From positions 1 through 24,242 of IMG/VR virus record IMGVR_UViG_3300010392_000527: a stretch of DNA of 24,242 nucleotides; one strand, 5' to 3'. This stretch comes from a virus. This document shows, piece after piece, positions 13,596-19,864 of the stretch (position 1 is its first letter; every line of letters begins with the position of its first letter). The position numbers and the translations under genes were made by a program. The notes beneath the pieces are model-generated. The model did not search any database. It was not told where the DNA came from and saw only the letters and a program-made list of their open reading frames with translations.

Positions 13596-14429
13596 ATGGC
13601 TGATGCTATTCATGGTAATACTGAGTTAGGCGCAACTAAACAGGATTTAATTGCGTCTTTTGTTCAACGAGAACTTCAAGCCGAAGCAAAGTTAGTTCCT
13701 ACTATTTGGGATCTTTCACAGTTTGCGGTTAAGGGTGCTCAATCGGTTTCTATTCCTAAGCTAGATAGCTTTTCTGTTATTAACAGAGCTTCTGCTGCTG
13801 CTGGGGATGCAACCGTTCTAACATCTACAGTTGATAAGCTAGACCTAGATTTCTGTGCTTACGTTGCTTGGATCATTGATTCTTGTGATGAGGTTCAGTC
13901 TACTCTTAACTATCAGTTGGAAGCGGCTGGACGTGCAGCTAAGGCTCACGGTCGTTATGTAGATACGCAAATCATCACTGAGTTAGAAAGTGTTGGTGCT
14001 GCAACTACCACTGTCGGTGCAATTTCTAAGTCTATTATCTTGGAAATGAGAGAAACTCTTCTAGGAAACAACGCTAACCCGAACGATCTTTACCTTTCTG
14101 TAGGTGTTGATAGTGAGGCTGTTCTATTGGCTGAGGCTGACTTTGTTAGACCAGATGCTTATGGATCTGCAAGAATTCCAAGTGGTGTTCTTGGTTCACT
14201 TTACGGTGTAAACGTTGTTGTTTCTAACCTAATTGGTGCTTCTACATTTTACATGTATGAGTCAATGGGAATGGGTGTTGCTTTCCAAAAAGCTCCGCAA
14301 ATGGCTGATCAAGGTGCTAACGAGTACGGTTCTGGTGCTCGAAGAGTTTCTTTAGATCAACTATTTGGTGTTAAGGGAATGCAAGTTACTGCTGGTACTT
14401 CTGCTTTGGTTGTTAAAGACAACAACTAA
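13596..14429 (+). CDS. Major capsid protein
   Basis: 277 residues, probably HK97-fold. Support comes from position after the scaffold, a strong AAGGAG ribosome site, moderate length, no cysteine-rich or signal features, and Ala/Gly/Val-rich sequence. There is an N-terminal helix (KQDLIASFVQRELQAEAKLV), an extended segment with SVSIPKLDSFSV like an E-loop strand, and a middle helix (YQLEAAGRAAKAHGRYVDTQ). A SVGVDSEAVLLAEADFVRPDA segment resembles the part before the last strand-rich region, which includes YGVNVVVSNLI and GVAFQKAPQM. Codon choice is optimised (many GGT, GCT, GTT), as in highly expressed virion genes. I do not assign a named subfamily. Confidence 0.88.
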   Translation: MADAIHGNTELGATKQDLIASFVQRELQAEAKLVPTIWDLSQFAVKGAQSVSIPKLDSFSVINRASAAAGDATVLTSTVDKLDLDFCAYVAWIIDSCDEVQSTLNYQLEAAGRAAKAHGRYVDTQIITELESVGAATTTVGAISKSIILEMRETLLGNNANPNDLYLSVGVDSEAVLLAEADFVRPDAYGSARIPSGVLGSLYGVNVVVSNLIGASTFYMYESMGMGVAFQKAPQMADQGANEYGSGARRVSLDQLFGVKGMQVTAGTSALVVKDNN

Positions 14430-14632
14430 TGGCTAGTCCACATTTTGGTAATGTTCCAAACTTTCTTGTGTCGGAGACCGCTCGCGGTCTTCGGCGTAAG
14501 ATGGAACAACACCAACGCAAGTTTGGCGTTCAACTTCAATGGGATATTATGGTAGGCCCAGATGGACGCTTTTATGGTTGGGATGTGGAAGATTTAGTAG
14601 AGAAGTTTAAGAAAACGGGGGAGATTGACTGA
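14429..14632 (+). CDS. Small basic protein after the capsid gene, 67 aa
   Basis: Starts inside the capsid stop (TAATGG) and ends inside the next start (TGATG). The sequence is basic (ETARGLRRKMEQHQRKFG) and then holds VQLQWDIMVGPDGRFYGWDV, a strand-turn-strand that could bind another virion protein. No ribosome site is clear, so it is likely coupled to the capsid gene. Function unknown. Confidence 0.7.
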   Translation: MASPHFGNVPNFLVSETARGLRRKMEQHQRKFGVQLQWDIMVGPDGRFYGWDVEDLVEKFKKTGEID

Positions 14633-15045
14633 TGTCCTTACGAAGAGCAATCTGCGACCGTGAATATGATAAGTTTATAGAAAACAGCAAAGACGCTGGA
14701 ACGGACGTTCGCACGAATGATAAGTGCGCTAATGATACTCTAGAATTAATATTAGCTGCATTAGGTGGTGCTACAAATACAACTCCTACAATGTTTAACA
14801 TAACATTGGGTGCTACAGATACAGAACAATCACAAGCTTTGCCTGCAGATACAAAAAAGTTTTTAATTAAAACACGTGGCAATACAGAGTTAAAACTTGC
14901 TTACACAGCAACCGAAAGTGGAACAAAATATGTTACAATTCCAAAGCAAGGTGTATTTGTTGACGAAAACTTCTACTCATCACAAACAATCTACTTTCAG
15001 TCTCCGCAGACTGGTGATGTCGTAGAAATAATAGCTTACGTATAG
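14632..15045 (+). CDS. Head or neck protein with C-terminal beta module, 137 aa
   Basis: The N-terminal third is helical and charged (LRRAICDREYDKFIENSKDA), then a Thr/Asn-rich stretch, then a beta-rich module (about 73-137: KFLIKTRGN, LKLAYTATES, KYVTIPKQG, QTIYFQSP, DVVEIIAYV). The module resembles those at the end of 15056-15832 and in 16917-17228. It is likely a virion surface or head-joining protein, as it lies between the capsid and connector genes, but no known family can be stated. Confidence 0.65.
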   Translation: MSLRRAICDREYDKFIENSKDAGTDVRTNDKCANDTLELILAALGGATNTTPTMFNITLGATDTEQSQALPADTKKFLIKTRGNTELKLAYTATESGTKYVTIPKQGVFVDENFYSSQTIYFQSPQTGDVVEIIAYV

Positions 15046-15055
15046 GAGGTTAGCT

Positions 15056-15832
15056 ATGGGAATGGGAATAAGTTTAGATGAAGTATTGTTAGATGCTGGT
15101 ACGTCTAACATTGCAATAAGTGATGGAACGGACACGCTCGCCATTAATGGTGACGGAAGTCTTAATGCAGTAGTTACTGCAACTGATTTAGATATTCGTG
15201 ATCTTGTTAATACACAAGATTCAATTGCAATTGGTGATGAAACTAATTTAGTTGATCTAGAGCAAAACGATGCTGCTTTTGCTGGTGGTTTTGGCTTTAG
15301 CATGTATGGTGTTCGCCAGGACGCTGCTGGTTCGCCAGTTAGTGCAGACGGCGACGCTCATCCGATGGTATTTAATAACGATGGTGAGTTGAAAGTTGCG
15401 GCTGATTTAACTTCTTCGGTTGGAGACGATGCTGCTGATAGCGGAAACCCAATTAAGATTGGTGGCCGTGGAGTTGATGGTGCGTTGACTGCTTTGTCTG
15501 CTAGTAACGATCGTTTTGATTTACTAGGTGATATGTATAGAAGAGTTTGGGTTAACACTAGCTCGAACATTTCTATTCAGAACAGTAACTCAACTGTAAC
15601 TACTACTGCTGCTGAAGTTCTAGGAACTCCACTAGCTGGTAGACGTTTTGTAACTATTCAGAACCGTGGTTCACAGTCTGTATTTTTAGGTGACGCTGCT
15701 GACGTTACAAGTGCTAATGGTGTTGAAATTCCAAAGAACAGTTCTGCAACTTATGAGTTTGGTGAAGACATTGACCTCTTCCTAATTGCAGATTCTGGTT
15801 CACAGGACGTGAGGTATTTAGAGAGTGCTTAG
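15056..15832 (+). CDS. Virion structural protein with repeated beta-rich segments, 258 aa
   Basis: Beta-rich, Asp/Asn/Gly/Ser/Ala-rich protein with few Lys. The middle alternates glycine turns and short strands (IGDETN, GDAHPMVFNNDGELKVAADL, SGNPIKIGGRG). It ends in a module (about 193-258: RRFVTIQNRGSQSVFLGDAA, EIPKNSSATYEFGEDIDLFL) like those in its neighbours. A strong AGGAGG is 6 bases before the ATG, as for an abundant protein. It is probably a head decoration or fibre protein. A second in-frame ATG (15062) is two codons downstream. The stop overlaps the GTG of the next gene by 8 bases. Confidence 0.7.
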   Translation: MGMGISLDEVLLDAGTSNIAISDGTDTLAINGDGSLNAVVTATDLDIRDLVNTQDSIAIGDETNLVDLEQNDAAFAGGFGFSMYGVRQDAAGSPVSADGDAHPMVFNNDGELKVAADLTSSVGDDAADSGNPIKIGGRGVDGALTALSASNDRFDLLGDMYRRVWVNTSSNISIQNSNSTVTTTAAEVLGTPLAGRRFVTIQNRGSQSVFLGDAADVTSANGVEIPKNSSATYEFGEDIDLFLIADSGSQDVRYLESA

Positions 15833-15998
15833 TAAAGAAGATTTGGCCCTGCATAAGGGCCTTATGAAATTATTGAATGAGGCAAGCTATGAGCTAAAGG
15901 CGAGAGAAATCTCTGCCTTTAGTTCTATTTACAATTGGGCTTTAAACCTTCCTGATTTGAAGTGTGAGAAGTGTAAAAAGAAGAAGAAGGGTAAGTAA
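15825..15998 (+). CDS. Small basic protein with a CxxC motif, 57 aa
   Basis: Frame beginning MLSKEDLALHKGLMKLLNEA and ending in LKCEKCKKKKKGK. The first part is helical, and the end is a CEKC pair plus a Lys tail, possibly half of a zinc site or a site for binding acidic surfaces. The GTG at 15825 starts inside the preceding gene (GAGG about 10 bases upstream), and the TAA overlaps the next ATG by one base, which supports the frame. An ATG at 15864 is a shorter alternative. Its place among virion genes is shared with many phages that carry a small basic protein there; function unknown. Confidence 0.55.
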   Translation: MLSKEDLALHKGLMKLLNEASYELKAREISAFSSIYNWALNLPDLKCEKCKKKKKGK

Positions 15999-16600
15999 TG
16001 GGTGTAACTACCGACTCAACATCTAATAAAATAGAAGGTGCCACAGACCTTACCGAGATTGGTAACGTAGGGGACCGCTTAAAAGTTGATGCTAATATTA
16101 CCAATCAACCAACAATACCAAATGACTCTGTTATTCATTTCAACACCCCTTTTGTAGATGGTTCTAGTAATGATATGACTGTTGATGGTAGTACCACGGC
16201 GGTTGAGTTTACGGCTGGACCTGGTGCTGGTGAAATTTGGTATATCTTTGAGATTGGTTTATCTATTGAGGATTCTGGTAATAATACTATTGATAGGTTT
16301 GGTGCGATAACCGAATTAACAAACGGTGTTTTAATAGAACAAACTATAAACTCAACTGACTATGAGTTTGAAAACCTAACGACTAACTTAGATATTATTG
16401 AGTCATTCACTGATCATTTCATTAGAGGGCAAGCGAACTCATTTTTAAATGCAGGGAACTTCTTCTCTGGCAAGTTAGAGCTAAGGGTGCCGGTTACATT
16501 GGTAGGTGATAATGGAGATGAATTTAAAATGACTGTTAGAGATGATTTAACAGGTCTGAATACATTACGTGGACTAATAGAAGGGTATAGGGTGCTGTAA
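15998..16600 (+). CDS. Beta-rich virion protein, 200 aa
   Basis: Begins MGVTTDSTSNKIEGATDLTE, a polar arm, then a jelly-roll-like domain (about 65-200) with alternating strands (AVEFTAGPGAGEIWYIFEIG, GKLELRVPVTLVGDNGDEF, FKMTVRDDLTGLNTLRGLIE). It lacks Cys, and the arm may fix it to a neighbour. The GEIWYIFEIG strand looks like GEFYIVECFG of the next protein, so the two may be related. It is coupled to both neighbours by one-base overlaps (TAATG). Probably a head-decoration or neck protein. Confidence 0.65.
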   Translation: MGVTTDSTSNKIEGATDLTEIGNVGDRLKVDANITNQPTIPNDSVIHFNTPFVDGSSNDMTVDGSTTAVEFTAGPGAGEIWYIFEIGLSIEDSGNNTIDRFGAITELTNGVLIEQTINSTDYEFENLTTNLDIIESFTDHFIRGQANSFLNAGNFFSGKLELRVPVTLVGDNGDEFKMTVRDDLTGLNTLRGLIEGYRVL

Positions 16601-16917
16601 TGGGTGTTACTGAAATAGAATTAGAAGTACATAAAGACGTTACCTATGACACCGAAGACAAGACAGAAACAACTACGCCGCCAACTGGTGAGTTTTACAT
16701 TGTTGAATGTTTCGGTGAGGGTGCGTTTGACTTAAACTGTTATGTAGCAATTCACTTTGATGGTGCTTTAGTTTGGCACACAAAGGGTTCAAGTCAGAGC
16801 AATAAGCAATACAAGTTTACAGGTGATGGTACTAAAAAGGTTGAGGTTGTTTTGTCAGCTAAGGATTTAGGAAGTGGTTCAGCTCTTCTTGGTGGCGGCT
16901 GTAAGGTGAGGTATTAA
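16600..16917 (+). CDS. Small beta-sandwich virion protein, 105 aa
   Basis: Mostly beta: IELEVHKDVTYD, GEFYIVECFGEGAFDLNCYV, ALVWHTKGSSQ, KVEVVLSAKDLG, with two central Cys and a third near the end (GGGCKVRY). It resembles the second half of the preceding protein in the order of strands. AGGGTG lies 8 bases before the ATG. It is likely an accessory head or neck component; no family recognised. Confidence 0.65.
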   Translation: MGVTEIELEVHKDVTYDTEDKTETTTPPTGEFYIVECFGEGAFDLNCYVAIHFDGALVWHTKGSSQSNKQYKFTGDGTKKVEVVLSAKDLGSGSALLGGGCKVRY

Positions 16918-17228
16918 TGGCACGTGCAGACAAATATGTAGCTCAAAAATCTCAAGGTGTTTCTAAGGTATTAAGGAAAATGGCTAACACTGCGGTTAAG
17001 CAACATACGTTTAGCTCGCCGAAGGTTGATTTTGTTACTATTTACAACGCCAGTGATGTGGACATTTTTTATAACTTCGACGACCAAGATGCCACGCTAG
17101 GAACTAATTACAGAACATTAAAGCCAGGGGTTGAGAGTCATCCAATTGGTATTGTTAAAGATATGACATTTGAATTTAAAGCCGCTTCAGGCGCAAATAA
17201 AAGGATTGAGCTAACGCTCTGGGGGTAA
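16917..17228 (+). CDS. Small virion protein with beta module, 103 aa
   Basis: A basic N-terminal arm (about 1-32, with KVLRKMANTAVKQH) followed by a module FVTIYNASDVDIFYNF, then TLGTNYRTLKPG, DMTFEFKAASG and RIELTLWG. The order and spacing match the C-terminal modules of 14632-15045 and 15056-15832. GAGG lies 5 bases before the ATG. Probable decoration or joining protein. Confidence 0.65.
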   Translation: MARADKYVAQKSQGVSKVLRKMANTAVKQHTFSSPKVDFVTIYNASDVDIFYNFDDQDATLGTNYRTLKPGVESHPIGIVKDMTFEFKAASGANKRIELTLWG

Positions 17229-17231
17229 CAA

Positions 17232-17948
17232 ATGGCTATATTTCCACATGCTGAGATAGAAGAGACAGTCCAGGTTAATGATAGGACTAGAATTGATGCT
17301 ACAAAATCTTTCATTACTCAAGATGAAGCTGACGTTACTCTGGTAGAAATAGAGCCTGTAGGTGGCAACGGATACATAGATGTTACAGGAACTAAACAAA
17401 GTGATTGGTATTTAGATTGGGAATACGCTACGGACGGCGTTGCGACTGTTTCAGTTCGTATCACCACGGATGGTGCCCCAACCACTGAGACTTATACATT
17501 AACGGTAATAAGCGAAGCAGATGACGCTCTGTTTAGCACAGATAAAGACATCGTATCTATTGAGCCAAACATTTTAAAGTTCAATGGTGGCGCTGCCAGG
17601 TCCGGTAGGAATACGTTCTTAGATGTTCACAGAGAGGCACAGAAGCTTATCTTAGATCATATAAACGAGCGTGGTTACAGAAATGACGATGACTCAGCAA
17701 TAACTAAAGACCAAATGATTATCAGTGAAGATGTTAAGAAATGGTCTAAATTCAAAACACTTGGTTTGATTTACCAAGGTGTGTCAAACGCAGTTGATGA
17801 TGTTTTTGATTTGAAGTCGCAGAAATACTTCTCAATGGCTAGTGATGCTTCTGATAGAGCAACATTAAGGATTGATTTTAATAAGGATGCGGCCATATCA
17901 TCTAATGAGATCAATGATTTTGATACTGTGGAGTTGATTAGAAGATGA
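17232..17948 (+). CDS. Head-tail connector with an extra Ig-like domain
   Basis: The first part (about 33-92) is beta-rich, with a DVTLVEIEPVGGNGYIDV strand pair, a WYLDWEYATDGVATVSVRIT hairpin and a TETYTLTVIS end, like an Ig-like or BACON-type domain. The second part (about 105-238) is a helical adaptor: KLILDHINERGYRNDDDSAI, then MIISEDVKKWSKFKTLGLIY, QGVSNAVDDVFDLKSQKY and a final DTVELIRR. This resembles head-completion/adaptor proteins (gp6 or gp15 type), which bind under the portal. The Ig-like part would be displayed at the neck. GGGGG is 6 bases before the ATG. The stop overlaps the next start (ATGA). Confidence 0.65.
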   Translation: MAIFPHAEIEETVQVNDRTRIDATKSFITQDEADVTLVEIEPVGGNGYIDVTGTKQSDWYLDWEYATDGVATVSVRITTDGAPTTETYTLTVISEADDALFSTDKDIVSIEPNILKFNGGAARSGRNTFLDVHREAQKLILDHINERGYRNDDDSAITKDQMIISEDVKKWSKFKTLGLIYQGVSNAVDDVFDLKSQKYFSMASDASDRATLRIDFNKDAAISSNEINDFDTVELIRR

Positions 17949-18364
17949 GTTTGAGTTTGATAAGACCGTATTATAGATCCAAAATGGAAGCGTTAGACTT
18001 TCATGAATGGCCCGATGCGTTCAACACAGAAAACATCCCCTCTACAGTATTAGATAGGGCTTACCATTTAGGCGCTGGACCGATAACTAATTTAAGTTTG
18101 GACCAGCAATCATCTAATGTTAGTCTTGAAGTTATAGTGAGTTTTTTTATCAGAGGGTTTAGCGACCCTATTGAGGCTTTAGATAATGCCCACGCAGAGG
18201 CAGACGCTATTATTCTGTCTGTGATGAATGTGTCCGATAGGACCACAGGGGACATTAAGAACATCACCTTGAATAACGGTGAGTTTGAGCCTTTAAATGA
18301 TACGAATGATAACTCAGTGATTGGATTACTGAGTTTTGAAAATTTAGATGTTTTATGTTTTTAA
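17945..18364 (+). CDS. Tail terminator or completion protein
   Basis: 139 residues in the slot between connector and tail tube, where a protein that caps the tail tube and joins it to the head is expected. It begins MSLSLIRPYYRSKMEALDF, then has a strand-helix layout with SSNVSLEVIVSFFIRGF (a central strand) and PIEALDNAHAEADAIILSVM (a long helix), and ends in GLLSFENLDVLCF. The strand, long helix and strand layout fits the gpU/gp10-type minor tail fold. Coupled to the previous gene by ATGA. Confidence 0.65.
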   Translation: MSLSLIRPYYRSKMEALDFHEWPDAFNTENIPSTVLDRAYHLGAGPITNLSLDQQSSNVSLEVIVSFFIRGFSDPIEALDNAHAEADAIILSVMNVSDRTTGDIKNITLNNGEFEPLNDTNDNSVIGLLSFENLDVLCF

Positions 18365-18391
18365 AAATTAAATAACACAGGGGGGACAAGG

Positions 18392-19288
18392 ATGTCTGTA
18401 GGTGTTGGAAATATACGAATAGAACCGGCTGATGTTGTTCATGAAATTGAAGAACAATGGCTTTTAACGATGGTGGCCGACCAAAGTGATAGTTTTGATG
18501 GTGTGCATTTTCAGCTAGCAACCGCTGGCAACACTACACCAACTCACTACGTATGGTTTGATAATGGTGCGTCTGCTGACCCTGCTCCTGGTGGTCTTAC
18601 TGGGATTGCTGTAAGCTATACCACTGATGACAATGCCGCTACAATGGCTACAAATGTATTCAACGACATGGATGCGGATGGAACATTTAATGTTGCTATC
18701 CCTACAGTAGGTGGTAGTGACATTTTAATTACCAACCAAGCTACAGGGGCATGTGCTGATACTGCAAACGTTGATACGCCAATTAACTCTTTTACCCAGT
18801 GTCAAGAGGGTGGGACTTTCGACCTTGGATTGCTTGATGGCGATATTTCAATCAGCTTTGAAGAGACGCTTTTTGATGTAACCGCTCACCAAACTGGAAC
18901 GACTTTAAGGGCTAAACTTAGACAGGGTATTTCTGCTGAGATTTCAATGGTTCTCAAAGAAACTGATCTAGATAAGCTTTATAGAGTATTTGCTCTTAAT
19001 GCTGGTGGTGCCGCGTCTGAGACTGAGTTTGGTTGGGGTGATTCTAGACAGGGCACTAACGTTATTGTCCAAGCTAGAAGATTGCATCTGCACCCAGTTG
19101 CTTTGGATGCTGCTGATCTGAGTCGTGATTTAGTGTTTTGGAAAACATATATGCAGCCAACTTCATTGACATACTCTGGTGAGAACCCGAATATGATTGA
19201 AGTTACATTTGCTGCGTTCCTAGATGAGAACAAGAATAGTGAATATAACTTGTTCAAGTTTGGGGATTACACAGCAGATATTCCATAA
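18392..19288 (+). CDS. Major tail tube protein with an inserted domain
   Basis: A 298-residue protein beginning MSVGVGNIRIEPADVV. The tube fold seems to be formed by the start and by the second half (about 140-298): DGDISISFEETLFDV, AKLRQGISAEISMVLKETDL, a helix, then a strand-rich end (MIEVTFAAFLDENKNSEYNL). Between them (about 25-135) sits an extra region with DSFDGVHFQL, HYVWFDNGASADPAPGGLTG and ATMATNVFNDMDADGTF, a layout common in phage virion proteins (VWxxxxxxxDPAPxG). A GGGGGG ribosome site, high Gly/Asp content and position before the chaperone support the call. The insert would sit outside the tube. Confidence 0.75.
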   Translation: MSVGVGNIRIEPADVVHEIEEQWLLTMVADQSDSFDGVHFQLATAGNTTPTHYVWFDNGASADPAPGGLTGIAVSYTTDDNAATMATNVFNDMDADGTFNVAIPTVGGSDILITNQATGACADTANVDTPINSFTQCQEGGTFDLGLLDGDISISFEETLFDVTAHQTGTTLRAKLRQGISAEISMVLKETDLDKLYRVFALNAGGAASETEFGWGDSRQGTNVIVQARRLHLHPVALDAADLSRDLVFWKTYMQPTSLTYSGENPNMIEVTFAAFLDENKNSEYNLFKFGDYTADIP

Positions 19289-19301
19289 ACCAGGGGGATA
19301 A

Positions 19302-19562
19302 ATGGATTTAGATTTAGGCAAGCGCACAGTTTTTAAAGTTAAGTACGAGGGTGAAACCTATGATGTTAAAAAACCTAGCGTTAAAGAAGTAAGCCTATTT
19401 AATCGAAAACTTAAAGAAGCTGGGAAAGATGAATACGCCCAGCTTGATGCCACTAAAGCTTGGATTTCAGGTTTAGGTATGCCAGCAAATGTTATTGAAG
19501 AGCTTGAAATGGAGCAATTCAATTTACTGCTTGAGAGCATTAGTGGCTTAAAAAAAAATTAA
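19302..19562 (+). CDS. Tail assembly chaperone, short form (gpG-like)
   Basis: 86 residues ending SGLKKN at TAA (19560-19562). Mostly helical: a strand-like start (FKVKYEGETYDVKKPSVKEV) like tube-related chaperones, then LFNRKLKEAGKDEYAQLDAT and EELEMEQFNLLLESISG. In siphophages such a protein, with its frameshifted longer form, holds the tape measure before the tube forms. GGGGG is 4 bases before the ATG. The end of the gene is a run of nine A, the slip site described at 19550-19596. Confidence 0.8.
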   Translation: MDLDLGKRTVFKVKYEGETYDVKKPSVKEVSLFNRKLKEAGKDEYAQLDATKAWISGLGMPANVIEELEMEQFNLLLESISGLKKN

Positions 19563-19596
19563 ACTATGATGTCTACAGAGTTGCAAAGCTCTGTAG
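19550..19596 (+). promoter_or_regulatory. -1 programmed frameshift site with downstream hairpin
   Basis: TTA-AAA-AAA-AAT-TAA contains nine A (19550-19558), which gives an A-AAA-AAA slippery heptamer in zero frame. A shift back by one base bypasses the TAA and continues in the frame of 19556-19864. A perfect 8-bp hairpin follows, CTACAGAG (19573-19580), loop TTGCAAAG, CTCTGTAG (19589-19596). It begins 14 to 16 bases after the slip site, a little further than the usual 5-9, and may still slow the ribosome. Confidence 0.75.
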
Positions 19597-19864
19597 GTTT
19601 TATGGGTTTAGTTTTAACGAAGTACACGAAATGACTTACGAGGATTCTGAAATGCTATGGAAGGCAATGAATTCAATACAGGCAGAAGAAACCCTTATAG
19701 GTTTACAAACTTCTGCGTTCCCTAAACTTAAAAAAGAATCACGCAATAAACTTTGGAAGGCTGCGCAGAAAGCGTCAACGCCTAAGTTTGAAGAGTCAGA
19801 AAACAAGAAACCAGTTTCAACAGAGCAACTTGCGCGGATGCTTACGAGGTCTTTGAATGGCTGA
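19556..19864 (+). CDS. C-terminal extension of tail chaperone (gpGT-like), made by -1 frameshift
   Basis: Reading after the slip gives KLNYDVYRVAKLCRFYGFSF and NEVHEMTYEDSEMLWKAMNS and continues without a stop to TGA 19864. The fused protein would be 85 residues of the short form plus 102 of extension, about 187. The shifted part is good protein before the ATG at 19631, which itself has no ribosome site, so an independent start there is unlikely. In lambda-like tails the extension binds the tape measure, and only a few percent of chains are made as the long form. The end overlaps the tape measure start by 8 bases. Confidence 0.75.
   Translation, partial: KLNYDVYRVAKLCRFYGFSFNEVHEMTYEDSEMLWKAMNSIQAEETLIGLQTSAFPKLKKESRNKLWKAAQKASTPKFEESENKKPVSTEQLARMLTRSLNG

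Noticed and set aside
19631-19864. Independent 77-residue gene after the tail chaperone
   Set aside because: No ribosome site before its ATG; the frame is open and protein-like upstream to the slip site, so it is the frameshift extension.
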